A DNA stretch of 64,000 nucleotides from Cricetomys ansorgei (taxonomy: Eukaryota; Chordata; Mammalia; Rodentia; Nesomyidae), in NCBI GenBank assembly GCA_026225945.1, contig JAMJFZ010000818.1:383501-447500 (forward strand). Reading direction: 5' to 3'. The translations under genes and the position numbers were made by a program. Below are positions 10,850-21,190 of the stretch, one piece after another (within the stretch, counting starts at the first letter, position 1; each line of letters begins with the position of its first letter). A model generated the notes under the pieces. It had not been told where the DNA came from, made no database searches, and worked only from the letters and a program-made list of their open reading frames with translations.

Positions 10850-11065
10850 TCTAGATGACTAGCAGTGAAGAACATTTGCTGTTCTTGCCGAGGACCTGAG
10901 TTCAGTTCTCGGCACCCCATGGCACCTCCCAGCCGTCTATAACTCCAGTTTCAGGGGATCTGACGCCCTCTTCTGGCCTCCATGAGCAACAGCATGCACG
11001 CAGTGTATACATGCAGCTGAGACAGTCATACGCATAAGGTGGAAATAAACAAGTCTTTGAAAGAG
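10850..11065 (+). repeat. B2 SINE carrying a CTCF-like motif
   Basis: Head CATTTGCTGTTCTTGCCGAG, then GACCTGAGTTCAGTTCTCGG, the diagnostic CTGACGCCCTCTTCTGGCCT and a tail ending GTGGAAATAAACAAG. Nearly full-length. The minus strand of 10962-10976 reads CCAGAAGAGGGCGTC, close to the CTCF core known to be spread by rodent B2 elements. Confidence 0.85.
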
Positions 11066-11069
11066 AAGC

Positions 11070-11684
11070 ACATATGAATAACTGCTCAGCTGTTACCTCC
11101 GTCCCCTGAAGACCTAGCCCACTTTATAGAGTGTGAGTATGGAGCTCAGAGGACTTAGGCGACTCGGTGGAGGCCGTGCCTTACAGGGATCAACGTGAAG
11201 ATTGTAGCGCAGGTGAGAGAGTGAGCCCCGAGTGTCACTTTCAAGACCCCCAAGGCTCCGCAGATAGTTTGACAGCTCCCTTTCTAGGACAGCCTCACCC
11301 AGCTGTCTGCTCCTCCTAGGCTCAGTGCAGGAAGGACCATCGACACCCCACTACTTCCCCAGCCCCAGAGGGTAAGCCTCACTACCAGGAAGGCCCTTTC
11401 GCCTGTCCCAGAATCCCGGAGAAAGCACACAGAAGCACGCTGGCCGAACCGGGTGAGGCAGCGGGGAGCTTGAGGGTGACACTCGGGGCTTTACACCCTT
11501 GCCTAAACTACAGTCCTCATGTTGGCCCCTGCAAAGCCATGGCCTTTACCCGGTTGCTTAAATCCTCGGAGCTCCGTGCTCACACTATAAATGCAGACGT
11601 TGATGCGAACGTTGGGGCTGAGATGCGGTGAAATTATCACTGTAAGTTGCTCACCTCAGAGCCTGGTTTATGAGTGGGCGGGGT
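11070..11684. other. Unique sequence, no feature recognised
   Basis: No convincing repeat or exon was seen; sequence is GC-rich with scattered CpGs. Confidence 0.4.
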
Positions 11685-11795
11685 CTGCAGTCATACTGTG
11701 TACCTGCTGATTTGTGTGGCCTTGCCCAAGTCACTCTGCTGGTTGGATCTTTGGTTGTGTTTCTGACAGTGATGACTCCCATTTTGTTTCCTGAC
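11685..11795 (+). repeat. MIR fragment
   Basis: GTGTGGCCTTGCCCAAGTCA followed by CTCTGCTGGTTGG and ATGACTCCCATTTTG resembles the forward MIR core and downstream segment. Confidence 0.5.
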
Positions 11796-12111
11796 TGCTA
11801 ATTATGTATACACATGTCTCCCAGGCCCAAGAGTAAGCAACTTCAGAATAGAGGCGTTTTGTTCATTGCTAGGCTTCGCTCAAGACAGAAGACTGATGCT
11901 GGGTTGAAGACAGGGGCGGGCCATCGAACGGCTGGTGTGAAATCTATTGTCACAAGTGTATGAAAGGACCACAGCAAGTGTGGGATTTTTCTGTTTATTT
12001 ATGTTATTCCTGCCAGAAACGAACACAGTCATGAAAACCTCCAGAGCGAAAATAAACCCAGAGCAGAAAGAAAACTCAAGGTCTTTGTGTTGTTTTGGCT
12101 GCTGTTGAGGT

Positions 12112-12222
12112 TTTGAGACGGGGTCTTGTTATGGAACCAGGCTGAACTTGAACTCCTGTGTCTCCTTCCTCAGCCTCCCAAGTTCTGGGATTACAGGTGT
12201 GTCCACTCTGCTTGACAGTTAA
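12112..12222 (-). repeat. B1-like SINE
   Basis: TTTTGAGACGGGGTCTTGTT, ACCAGGCTGAACTTGAACTC, CAGCCTCCCAAGTTCTGGGA and TTACAGGTGTGTCCACTCTG are a reverse B1/proto-B1. Confidence 0.65.
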
Positions 12223-12254
12223 GTGCTTGGGAAGGAAGCAGGATTACAAGATCG

Positions 12255-12345
12255 AGCCAGGTGGTGGTGGCGCAAGCCTTTAATCCTAGCATTTGGGAGG
12301 CAGAGGCAGGTGGATCTCTGAGTTCAAGCCCAGGCAGATTGAAGC
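12255..12345 (+). repeat. Truncated B1 SINE
   Basis: GAGCCAGGTGGTGGTGGCGC, AAGCCTTTAATCCTAGCATT and TGGGAGGCAGAGGCAGGTGG are a young-looking B1 5' part. It is cut off soon after CTGAGTTCAAGCCCAGGC. Confidence 0.75.
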
Positions 12346-12407
12346 AAACATTCTAAACTGTTAGCTTTTATCATTAGCTAGATAAAGTAGATGCTCAATA
12401 AATATTG

Positions 12408-12655
12408 GTTGGATGGGTAGGTGGGTGGATGGGTGGATGGGTGGATGGGTGGATGGGTGGATGGGTGGATGGGTGGATGGGTAGGTGGATGGATGGATGG
12501 GTGTGTGGGTGAGCAAACAGATGAGTAGATGGATAGGCAGATAGGTGGGTGGGTGAACAGAGGGTGGAGGATGGGTGAATAGGTAGATGAGTGAATAATG
12601 AACAGAAGAGTAGATGAATGAGTGTGTGAGCGGGTGGGTAGATGGGTGCCTAGGT
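12408..12655. repeat. GGAT/GGTG tetranucleotide array
   Basis: Tandem GGATGGGT units, nearly pure at about 12425-12480, degrade rightward into mixed GGTA/GGTG/GATG repeats and then pass into the minisatellite at 12649. It follows an ATGCTCAATAAATATTGGTT segment that looks like the 3' end of an old MIR or L2. Confidence 0.93.
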
Positions 12656-13266
12656 GAGCTAGCCTAGGGTAGAAGGTACCTGTGCCTAGGTGAGCTAGCC
12701 TAGGGTAGATGGTACCTGTGCCTAGGTGAGCTACTGTGGTAGATGGGTGCCTAGGTAAGCTAGCCTAGGGTAGATGGTACCTGTGCCTAGGAAAGCTAGC
12801 CTGGGGTAGATGGGTGCCTAGGTGAGCTAGCCTGGGTTAGATGGTACCTGTGTCTAGGAAAGCTAGCCTGTGGTAGATGGGTACTCAGGTGAGCTAACCT
12901 AGGGTAGATAGTACCTGTGCCTAGGTGAGCTAGCCTGTGGTAGATGGGTGCCTAGGTGAGCTAGCCTAAGGTAGATGGTACCTGTGCCTAGGAAAGCTAG
13001 CCTGGGGTAGATGGGTACCTAGGCAAGCTAGCCTGGGTTAGATGGTACCTGTGTCTAGGAAAGCTAGCCTGGGTTAGATGGTACCTGTGTCTAGGAAAGC
13101 TAGCCTGTGGTAGATGGTGCCTGTGTATAGGTGAGCCAACCTGGAGTAGATGGTACCTGTGTCTAAGTGAGCTAGCCTGGGGTAGACAATATCGCTGCCT
13201 AGATGGGTTAGCCTGGGGTAGATGGTGTCTCTGCCTGGGTTAGCTAGTCTGTGGTAGGTAGTCTCA
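12649..13266. repeat. Minisatellite of alternating 36-bp and 31-bp units, 18 copies
   Basis: The repeating unit starts CCTAGGTGAGCTAGCCTAGG and continues with GTAGATGGTACCTGTG (36 bp, type A) or GTAGATGGGTG (31 bp, type B). By eye I count 18 units. Units 3-12 alternate B-A five times, forming a 67-bp higher-order repeat; the unit at 12721-12749 has a 2-bp deletion in addition. Units 12-15 are consecutive type A, and the last three decay at the right edge. CCTAGG and GCTAGC palindromes recur in each unit. A 36-bp unit keeps frame (12 codons), so a repetitive minus-strand frame at 13074-13271 appears; the 31-bp units would break it, so it is not a gene. Confidence 0.96.
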
Positions 13267-13559
13267 GTCAAAACTTACTCTCCTTGTCTCTATTTCCTGG
13301 GAAAACTTGCTTCCAGGACGGTTGTGACATCAACGAAGCCTCAAGCTGACGAGTCCCCAGACAGAAGCACAGGGTAGTGCCAATGGATGGGTGTCCTGAG
13401 CCATGTTCTTGTCTGTGCCCCACTGTGGCACCAAGCTGGAGCAGGATGGAGCCACACTGGGTAAGAAAGCAGCTTGTCGGGAGCTTCCACGATTCCATAT
13501 GGTACCTTGATCTGCTTCCTATGTCTGCTGAGCCGAGCGGGTGTCCCAGACAGTGTTAC

Positions 13560-13720
13560 TGAGATTCAAACCCTAACGCTCACGGTAGCTTGCTGTGTGA
13601 CCTTAGGAAGACCACTCACCTTCCTTACCGTGCTCTCATCGACAAGATGTCACAGTACCTAGCTACCTCACGGGGCAACTGGGTGCAGACAAAGCAGTTT
13701 GCTCAGGGTTGGGCAAACAC
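13560..13720 (+). repeat. MIR SINE
   Basis: GATTCAAACCCTAACGCTCA, TAGCTTGCTGTGTGACCTTA, GGAAGACCACTCACCTTCCT and CTACCTCACGGGGCAAC follow forward MIR order. Several CpGs remain in this old copy. Confidence 0.6.
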
Positions 13721-13729
13721 CAAATGAAA

Positions 13730-14759
13730 ACTACTGTCAGCAATTTTGAGTCTGTCATTTGAGGGGTGAGTTCTGGGAGCGAGGAGATTCGGACTTCCTT
13801 GTCCTGTGTGACTTTGGGTAATGCCGGTGACTATCTTCCTCCATCGGCACAGTCAAGCATAGACTCCTGAGTTGGGGTTCAGGGTTCACCCCAATCTGGG
13901 CTAAACCTTGAGTGGGTCTTTCATGCAGCTCTGCTCCACTCTTAAATTCTCTTTGGATGTGAACCTGAGCGGCTGAGGGCAACCATGTCCAATAGTCGAG
14001 CCCACCAAGAATCAATGACCATCCGATTTCCACGCTACAGACCAGAATACTGGGCACAGGGGTACCTAAGGACATGTTCCTGGCCAGAGGGCTTTAACCA
14101 GAGATCAGGGCTCTCCCAGCTGCACAGCCCTCTCTGCAGGCATTTAATGAGCTTCTGTTTGGTGAGTAGCAGCTGATGCTTTCCCATGGCAGGGTGGCCA
14201 GAGGGCTAGGCACACAGAGCACAAAATATGGAGAGCTATCACAGGTGGCTCTTTGGCCCCAAGTTGGTAGCAAGCATCAGATAGCTCCAGTAGCAACTCG
14301 TCTGAGACACAGCAGGGATCTCCAGGCATCCACTTCAGCCTGAGTCCTCAAGAAAGCACCATCATCCCGCCTGCATCATCCCTGGGACCCTAGTCTCAGC
14401 TCCCATACTAAAACCACTGTGGAGGATTGATGAATTGATTTATTACACGCTGGTCCTCTCCATGGTGATGTGAGCTGACAGCCTGCTGTTTACAGGGGCA
14501 GCTCTGCCGGATCATTTCTGCCCTTGCTCTGTGGATCTGTCCTAGAGACATACCCCTTTGATAGAGGGACTTTGTAACTCAGAGGGATGGAAAAAAAAAA
14601 AATCTGGAACAAGAGACCTGGGGTCTACACCAGATCATTATAAGACTTCAGTTCTTTACCTGTAAAATCGACATAAATTTATATATACCTTTGTGAAGCC
14701 AGAGTGACATCCCTGGTGGCCATTTGACAGCACAAACAGCAGGGTGAGGGCGTGCCTTT
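13730..14759. other. Mostly unique sequence
   Basis: A weak MIR-like piece may lie at about 14620-14720 (GACTTCAGTTCTTTACCTGT then AAAATCGAC). Otherwise nothing is recognised. Confidence 0.35.
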
Positions 14760-14880
14760 GTTTCACGGTCTGACTTAAGGCAAATCGGTCCACACCTCTG
14801 AGCTCCGTTTATTTGTAAAAGGAAAACAGATACACATTTTTGCCTCTTTCCCCGGGGACCTCTGAGGCTGTGATGTCTTG
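14760..14880 (+). repeat. MIR fragment
   Basis: TGACTTAAGGCAAATCGGTC then CACACCTCTGAGCTCCGTTT and ATTTGTAAAAGGAAAACAGA match the forward MIR core and following segment. Confidence 0.45.
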
Positions 14881-15554
14881 GGACTGGATGTCAAGCGGCA
14901 AGGTATGTCAGCTGTAGCTCTTAGATTTTTCTCTCCTGTATCCTGGGATGCCGCGCCTGTTCTGTGCCTCAGTCTCCCCATCCCTAAAGTACTGAGGCTG
15001 TTTCAGTCCCTGGAAGGTGCCCTCTTGCTGCCTCCCCGCACCCGACGGTGACTGATCACCACAAAGAGGTGATGGCGTTGTATAAGATGTTGGGTGGTAG
15101 AGAATACCGGGATGGTAATGTCTCTCATCATTTCTGCTGTGAATACCCTATAACACAGCCTTCAGCCCACATAGTGCCGGTGCTCAGACACACACCCCGC
15201 CTCTGGAAGTGGACAGGGCCCCAGAATCACCTGCCACCTGGCTGTGGGAGGGAGGCTGTGGCAGGGGACTGGACAAACAAAAGCCCGTTGTTGTCTTCTG
15301 GAAGCTCTGAAACCGGATGCCCGAAACAGGTTAGCTGCTCACCTGCTCCCTTAGGCACAGTCTGGGGCAGATGGGCATCTCATCGGGATCCCGGGGCAGT
15401 CAGCATATGTCACAAGAGACCCTTAAGGGGCGGAGAGGGGCCTGAGGGTCCAAGAGAGGCCCGGTGTTTGGTCAACTGGCCACAAAGAGACATTCAAACC
15501 AGAGACTATGGCGCTGGACCCAGAGCTCAGAGGCTGTTTGACGTTTTTGTTTGT
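14881..15554. other. Unique sequence, no exon supported
   Basis: A 172-residue plus-strand frame (15048-15566) crosses this GC-rich stretch. Its last residues come from the neighbouring reverse B1, its composition is not protein-like and no splice sites frame it. I do not call a gene. Confidence 0.4.
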
Positions 15555-15672
15555 TTGTCTGTTTGACACAGACTCTCGCTAAGTAGCCCAGCATGGCCTG
15601 GAGCTCATAGAAATCCAGCTGTCTCTGCCTCCCTAGTGTTGGGCTTAAAGTTGAGTGTGCCATTGCACCCAA
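15555..15672 (-). repeat. B1 SINE
   Basis: GACACAGACTCTCGCTAAGT, AGCCCAGCATGGCCTGGAGC, CAGCTGTCTCTGCCTCCCTA and GTGTGCCATTGCACCCAACT are a reverse B1, preceded by a TTTG-rich tail. Confidence 0.75.
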
Positions 15673-15699
15673 CTTTCTTCTTTTAAAGGTTTTGATCTC

Positions 15700-15900
15700 T
15701 GGGTGCATGTTTGTGTGGTGGGGATACAGGCTTGTGAGCGTGCAGGTGCCTGCAGAGGCCAGAAGAGGGCGCCGGGTCCCCCAAAGCTGGAGTAACAGGC
15801 GTTTGTGAGCAGCCCAGTATGAGTGCTGGGGAGGGCAACAGGCTCTTCTGCAAGAGCAATCTGTCCGTGCTCTTAACTGCTAAGCCACCTCCCTAGCCTT
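15700..15900 (-). repeat. B2 SINE
   Basis: Reverse-orientation B2: CAGAGGCCAGAAGAGGGCGC near the tail side and GTGCTCTTAACTGCTAAGCC then ACCTCCCTAGCC at the tRNA-like head. Confidence 0.75.
15759..15773 (+). promoter_or_regulatory. CTCF-like motif inside B2
   Basis: CCAGAAGAGGGCGCC fits the CTCF core CCA..AG.GGGC.C. Expansion of CTCF sites by rodent B2 SINEs is established knowledge. Occupancy here is inference. Confidence 0.4.
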
Positions 15901-16334
15901 GGCGTCTGTTTCTTCTTTTCATTCCATCTCTCTCTCAGCAGGAACGCAACGAAACGTCAATGTGCACATGAATTTATGAATTACACGAACAGTCTGCTGT
16001 TACACACACTCTGACTTGCGTCCCCTGGCCCTCAACCTGTATCTAGGCTCCGCAGCCCTAACCATTCTGGAGCTACGCCTGCTTATTATTCATGTATTTA
16101 ACCCCTGTAATAAGTTATAGGATCGTACAAAGACTTGGAAAGATGCTGGCCCTGCTGTCTGTGGCTCAAATTGCTCTCTTCTGAACCCCTTAAAGGGACA
16201 TCGCCACTTGTGAATATTGGCAATCGAGTTGGTCAGTTCGGTGTCTTTGTAACTACTGCTGGAGTTAATTAAACTCACAGAAGGCAAAAGATTATCTTGA
16301 CTCATGGTTTTCTTTTTTTTTTCCTCTCTCTCTC

Positions 16335-16420
16335 TACCATGTGGATCCCGGGAATTGAACTCGGGCCATCAGGCTTGGCTGCAAGTGCCTCTACCCACTG
16401 AGCCATCTCACTGGCTCACA
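16335..16420 (-). repeat. B3-type SINE head fragment
   Basis: ACCATGTGGATCCCGGGAAT, TGAACTCGGGCCATCAGGCT, GGCTGCAAGTGCCTCTACCC and ACTGAGCCATCTCACTGGCT are the reversed tRNA-like half of a B3/B2 element next to a T-rich stretch. Confidence 0.7.
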
Positions 16421-18364
16421 GCTCTCTTCCCACAGGCCTGTAACTGTCATTCAGACTTCCGGCTCTCTGGCTAAGCTTAACTTTTAATGAAGCCAGTGAA
16501 TAGTGACCTGTTGGCAGGTGTTTCTGCTCGGTGAAGCTGTGGGCAGTATCTGAGCTCTGAGGATCCTCCAACGCAGGGATTCTCTGCATGTGACACCTTG
16601 GTGTCCAGAGGATCTTAATATTTGTTTTGAGCAGACACATGTAGACACGAATTACTTAATAACTGTTTTAGGGTTCCGTCTGTTCCTATATTTACTTTGG
16701 CTTTGTTTCTATGGCATCTTAATTTGGAATTTCATGTCATGGAGCTCCACAGAAAGGCCATAGCGTGTGGGAACACCGTCTGTAAGATTTCAAGGTGGGG
16801 AAACAGAGAGAGACAGAGACAGAGAAGCTCTGCGAGAGAGCTCTGGGAGTGAGCAGAGGCAGGAGACTTGTTTCTGAATGCAATGAATAGCTGAGACTTA
16901 CACACCAGGCCATGAGAGGTAGACAACACTCACTTTCCTGCCACTGTGGGAACAAAGTTTACCACCACGACTCAGAGGCCTAAATAGCGTCTTCCTCAGT
17001 TTCCTGATCAAACGGGTCACAAGCAGAGAGACTGGAAATTTCACTCCTTGGCTTTATCACTGGAAGGAGCCCCGCTGTTCAGAGTTGCCCCTGGCTGCGA
17101 TAGAATCTGGACAGAAGCCTACAGTAACAGATCAGAATGGGGACCCAGACTGCCAGAATGGACGCCCCCAAGTGGGGAGACTTAGGAGTTGAAAGCCTCG
17201 GGAGTCTTTACAAGGCTCACAAGCTTCCCCTCCATCTAGCCCCTGCTGCATCATGGGGAGCATCTTCTGTAGATGCTACTCCTCTCTCTCCCCCTCTACC
17301 GCCCTTCAAATGTCCCAAGTGTGCTCCACCTAAGGACCCATTTATCTGCTGTTTCGTCTGTCTGCCTCAAAGACTTTGTCCACAGTTATCCTCACAGGCT
17401 GCTCCCTCTCATCTAGACCCCCAACCACTAAGCTACACAAAGTGGCTCCTCCCCTAACCCTACACCCCTTTCTCTCTTTTTTTTTTTTTTTTACAGTGTT
17501 GTCACCTGGCCTTCTATTTGTTTATTTATTTGGGTCTTCATTCTCTGTCTTTGTTTCCTTCCATAAGGGAGGGGACGTCCTGCTGTCCCGTTGCAACTGT
17601 ACTAAGTAGTATCTCGATAAAACCATTGGAGGCGCGAGTAAGTGAGACTACAGCCCAATGGCGCAGCCAAACGCAGCTGCTTCTGTTTTGTGCATTCTTT
17701 TCCCTGTTGGCTGTGCTATCTTCGACGTCTGTGGGCTCCCTTCCAAGCCCTCCCGTCATCACTGGTCGCTCAGAGAACACAGAATACATTTATATCCGCT
17801 ATCCAGACCATGAAGGACGAGCTACCTAATGGCCCACACTCGAGACAGCGCCCTTGAGCCCACGGCGGCGGGGAAGTTGGAGATTTTGTATTACAAGGGC
17901 GGCTCCCTTCCGGTGCCTGCCCCCACCTGTGCTGCCCCTCGGGGTAGTTTTAACTGCTTTCACTGTTGGGAGGAGAAAGGTCTCTGAGACCCCCCTGAGC
18001 ACAAACCCCATCCCGTCCCACTGGTAGATTAAATTAATGAAAAAAATGAAGTCGTATCCATTCACAGGTCAGATAGTTAAGGGGAACTGTGGACATGAGC
18101 AAGCGCCCCTGTGCTGGGCTGGGGGGGGGATCCCTCCCTTGCCTATTGAACCATGCGCTCCTCCATGCGCACCCCCACTGGAGCACCTGACATAGCCCGG
18201 CCACCTGGAGTCCACATCCGTGAGTTGTGTCTCCTTCTCTGAAAACTGTGAAGCCCTTGAAAGGAGAAGCTGCGTTTTCTCTCACTCAGCTTCTCCTCCC
18301 TGATGGGCCTGGCTTGTAGGAATAATAAAACTGTGATTTATTATTGATAACGAGAACATGGAAG
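16421..18364. other. Unique sequence with short homopolymers
   Basis: A T-run at about 17478-17492 and TTTA-rich sequence after it are the only low-complexity items. C-rich text near 17280-17340 weakly recalls an L2 3' end. No exon was recognised. Confidence 0.4.
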
Positions 18365-18500
18365 AAGTCTCCCTCTGTGCGCCAGGCGGTGCTGTCCATA
18401 AATGAGCCCATTCAGTCCTCCCAATGGTTCTTTGACGCGGTTGCTATTATTAGCCCCATTTTATGGATGAGGAAACCAGGCTTGAGGGTGAGTCATTTGC
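18365..18500 (-). repeat. MIR fragment
   Basis: CAGTCCTCCCAATGGTTCTT, GCTATTATTAGCCCCATTTT and ATGGATGAGGAAACCAGGCT then TGAGGGTGAGTCATTTGCC are the reverse MIR middle and core. Confidence 0.6.
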
Positions 18501-18713
18501 CAGCGAGTGCCTGCAAGTAGTAGGAAGAACCATCGTTGACTTGGTTTCTTTGCCTGGCAGATTCTGCACACAGTTCCATGGAGCTCAGTCCGTTGGAGAA
18601 CTGCAAAGTCATATGCAGAAACGAACAGAGAGGTGCTCGGTGTAACAGGCTCAGGTCTGACGGTACACACTGTCCTCCCAGGACTGGGGGAACAGAGACA
18701 GGCGAGCTTCAGG

Positions 18714-18895
18714 GGCTCACTGGTGAGTCAGTTTACCTGACTTGGCGAGTTCCAGACATAAAAAAAAAAAAAAAATGAGGAACAAAACTAAAGGTGAACA
18801 GTACCTGAATAGTAACAGCCAACATTGTCCTCTGACTTCCACGTGCACATACACACATGCATGTATGTGCACCTGCACACGCACACACACACACC
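18714..18895 (+). repeat. B3-like SINE remnant with CA tail
   Basis: An A-run (18762-18775) is followed by CATTGTCCTCTGACTTCCAC and GTGCACATACACACATGCAT, the B3/B4 3' signature, ending in (CA)n. Confidence 0.5.
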
Positions 18896-18899
18896 ATTG

Positions 18900-19894
18900 G
18901 CATTGGTGAGAGGCAAGACCAGGGTTCATGCTTCAGAAGAATGTTAGTAACCAGCCATAGAAGGACTCTTGCTAAGCCTCTGTCAATCCCACCTTGCGGG
19001 AAGACAGATCCAGCTGTCCAGAAAGAAGGGACAGACTTTTAATTCATTGTGACCTTGTACCATGCCTGATGTACTCATGGAGAACAAGGTCCACGACTGA
19101 TGCCTCTTGCCTCATCATAGAAACTGGGGTTTGGGGTATGCTCCCCAATGTGTGGTGGCCTGGAGTCCATGGGGACTCACAAGTCTGATGGCCTTCAGCT
19201 GAAACTCCTGACCTCTACTGGGTAACAAGCCTGCTCCTTGAGCTAGCCAGACATCTTTATCTGGGGACCGTCATTTTGACACCAGGGAGAGTTCGTTTGT
19301 GGCATATGCCGTTCAATGGCATTGATTGGAATCCTCAGAGTATCAGAGATAGAGGCAGGGCTGGGAGAGAGCTCTGCTCCTCCAGAATGGAGCCTTGCAT
19401 TTTCAATCTGCCTATCCAATGTTCCTTGGACATCTGCACACCCTGCTTCCTTAAGACACCACACTGGCCAAGCAAATGCAGAAGAAACATCACAAAGGGT
19501 CCCCGCCACCAACCCCCATGTGCCATTCAACACATTTCAGTCTTTCAGATGGGGAAGTGTTTGACCCCAGCAATGTCACTCGCTTTCCCCAGAAGAGCAT
19601 GTGCTCACCGCCAGGGCAAGCATTTTCTGTGACCCCCCCCCCCAGAACACTGGCTCTTAACCACAGGTTGTCAGAAAAACACCATCCAAATGCCCCTCAA
19701 CCCGACCCCAAGGACGGGAGTCAGCACAAATGTGTTAACTGATTGCTTGGCACCAAGGGGAGTCTCAAATTAAATGGTTCAAACACATTTTTTTTTTCTG
19801 CTTTACAATTTGGCCATCTTTTCCCTTGTGCAGTAAAACCTCCAATAGTTTGGAATTTATGAGCCTTTGGACAGGGACTGGGCTCCAGTCGGCT
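18900..19894. other. Unique sequence, no exon supported
   Basis: Overlapping frames on both strands near 19240-19630 and a C-run near 19635 are present. Nothing recognisable as repeat or exon was found. Confidence 0.4.
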
Positions 19895-20215
19895 TCTGGA
19901 GTATTCTGCATGGGAAGGATTTTCGAAGAAAATTAATAGCTTGCCAAACAAATAGCAAAGGCAATGCACACTCTGTTTAAGGGGGGCTGGTGTTCTAGCC
20001 CTTAAACACGCACACATTCACGAGCAATTCATACGCTAATTCCAAATGATTTTTACATGTTCATTAAGTCCCTGGCTAAAGCTCCTTATCGATATGATTA
20101 TTATGGTTTGAGCTGCCTTCAAACATGAGGATTTGCTCATCAGGAACCTTCTTAGGCACAAACTTTTTGAGACTGAGTAATTAAGAAAGGAATTAAGAGA
20201 ATGGCTAACATGTGA
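19895..20215. promoter_or_regulatory. Candidate conserved non-coding element (AT-rich, homeodomain motifs)
   Basis: The block holds TTGCCAAACAAATAG (forkhead-like), CTTATCGATATGATTATTAT and GAGTAATTAAGAAAGGAATT. It is not a recognised repeat and has low GC beside GC-rich DNA. Enhancer function is inference. Confidence 0.35.
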
Positions 20216-20397
20216 CTCTCCTTTGGTGGAGATAAGAGAGAGGTTTCTTTATGTCTTTGATCTTATTGATTCCCGGTATATGTGTGTGTGGTGGTGGGGT
20301 CCCTGCCAGGTACTACAGGCTGAGGTTTGACTGTGCTGAACCTTGTCTTGGTTTTCTGAGGGTCGTCCCTGTTGTATTTTCCATTTTAAATATTTAG

Positions 20398-20472
20398 TCA
20401 CACTTCCTCTCCCCTCCCTTTCTCCCCCTCTCCCTTTCTCTCTCCTCTCTTCTCTCTTTCTTTCCTTCTCAG
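20398..20472. repeat. Polypyrimidine (C/T) tract
   Basis: About 70 bp of nearly pure C and T (CTCTCCCCTCCCTTTCTCC and similar) lies between the unique flank and a B1 insertion. Confidence 0.9.
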
Positions 20473-20521
20473 TTTTAGCTGTTAACTTGCACAGTCCAGA
20501 GTTACCTGGGAAGAGGAAGTC

Positions 20522-20680
20522 TTTTTTTGTTTTTTTTTTTATTTTTTTTGAGACAGGGTTTCTCTGTTGTAACTCTGGCTGTCCTCGAACTCACTCTGTA
20601 GACCAGGCTGGCCTTGAACTCACAGAGATCCTCCTGCCTCTGCCTGCTGAGTGCTGGGACTAATGGTGTGTGCCCGGCAG
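20522..20680 (-). repeat. Young B1 SINE with target-site duplication
   Basis: A T-rich tail then GAGACAGGGTTTCTCTGTTG, CTGGCTGTCCTCGAACTCAC, AGACCAGGCTGGCCTTGAAC and GTGCTGGGACTAATGGTGTG are close to the B1 consensus in reverse. Flanks AAGAGGAAGTC (20511-20521) and AAGAGGGAGTC (20681-20691) form an 11-bp duplication with one mismatch. Confidence 0.92.
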
Positions 20681-20691
20681 AAGAGGGAGTC

Positions 20692-20960
20692 CTAATTTAG
20701 GAATCCCCTCTAGCAGATGGATCGGCAGACAAACCTGTGGGAGCATTTTCTTGATTAATGATTGACAGGGAAGGGTTTTGTCCACTAAGGGCAGTGCTAT
20801 CTCTGAGCAGGCGGTCCTGGGTTCTATAAGAAAGCAGACTGAGCAAGCCATAAAGAGCAGGCCACTAAGCAGCACCCCTCCATGGCCTCTGCTCCACTTC
20901 CCACCTCCAGATTCCTGCCCTGACTTCCCTCAGTACGGAGTGTGACTAGAAGAGGAGACA
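20692..20960 (+). mobile_element. ERVL-MaLR (MT/ORR1-like) solo LTR, 5'-truncated
   Basis: GGAGCATTTTCTTGATTAAT, GGTCCTGGGTTCTATAAGAA, AGCAGACTGAGCAAGCCATA and AGCAGCACCCCTCCATGGCC match the middle of the rodent MaLR LTR. The TATAAG promoter segment is present. There is no internal coding region. The subfamily name is uncertain. Confidence 0.7.
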
Positions 20961-21099
20961 CCCCCTGCCCCTTTCCCCAACGCACGCGGTCAGTGGTTTA
21001 TAACAGCAACAGAGAAGCAAACTACAACACCCTTTTCTTTCTTCCCTTCTTTGCTTCTTCTAGCTTTTCCTCCCTTCCTCCTCCCTCTCCCCGTCTTGG

Positions 21100-21190
21100 G
21101 GGTCTCACCATGCAATCCAGGCCGATGTGGAACTCACAATCACATCGCTCCAGTGACCTGAGTGCGGGGGCTTCCGGGGTGCACCATGAA
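21100..21190 (-). repeat. Diverged B1-like fragment
   Basis: GGGGGTCTCACCATGCAATC then CAGGCCGATGTGGAACTCAC resembles the reverse B1 5' half after a polypyrimidine stretch. Confidence 0.5.

Noticed and set aside
12649..13266. CRISPR-like array of direct repeats
   Set aside because: Units are contiguous with no unique spacers and the DNA is mammalian. It is a minisatellite.
13074..13271. Minus-strand frame encoding a repeated 12-residue peptide
   Set aside because: It is the translation of the 36-bp minisatellite unit. The 31-bp units to the left shift the frame and there is no promoter or exon context.
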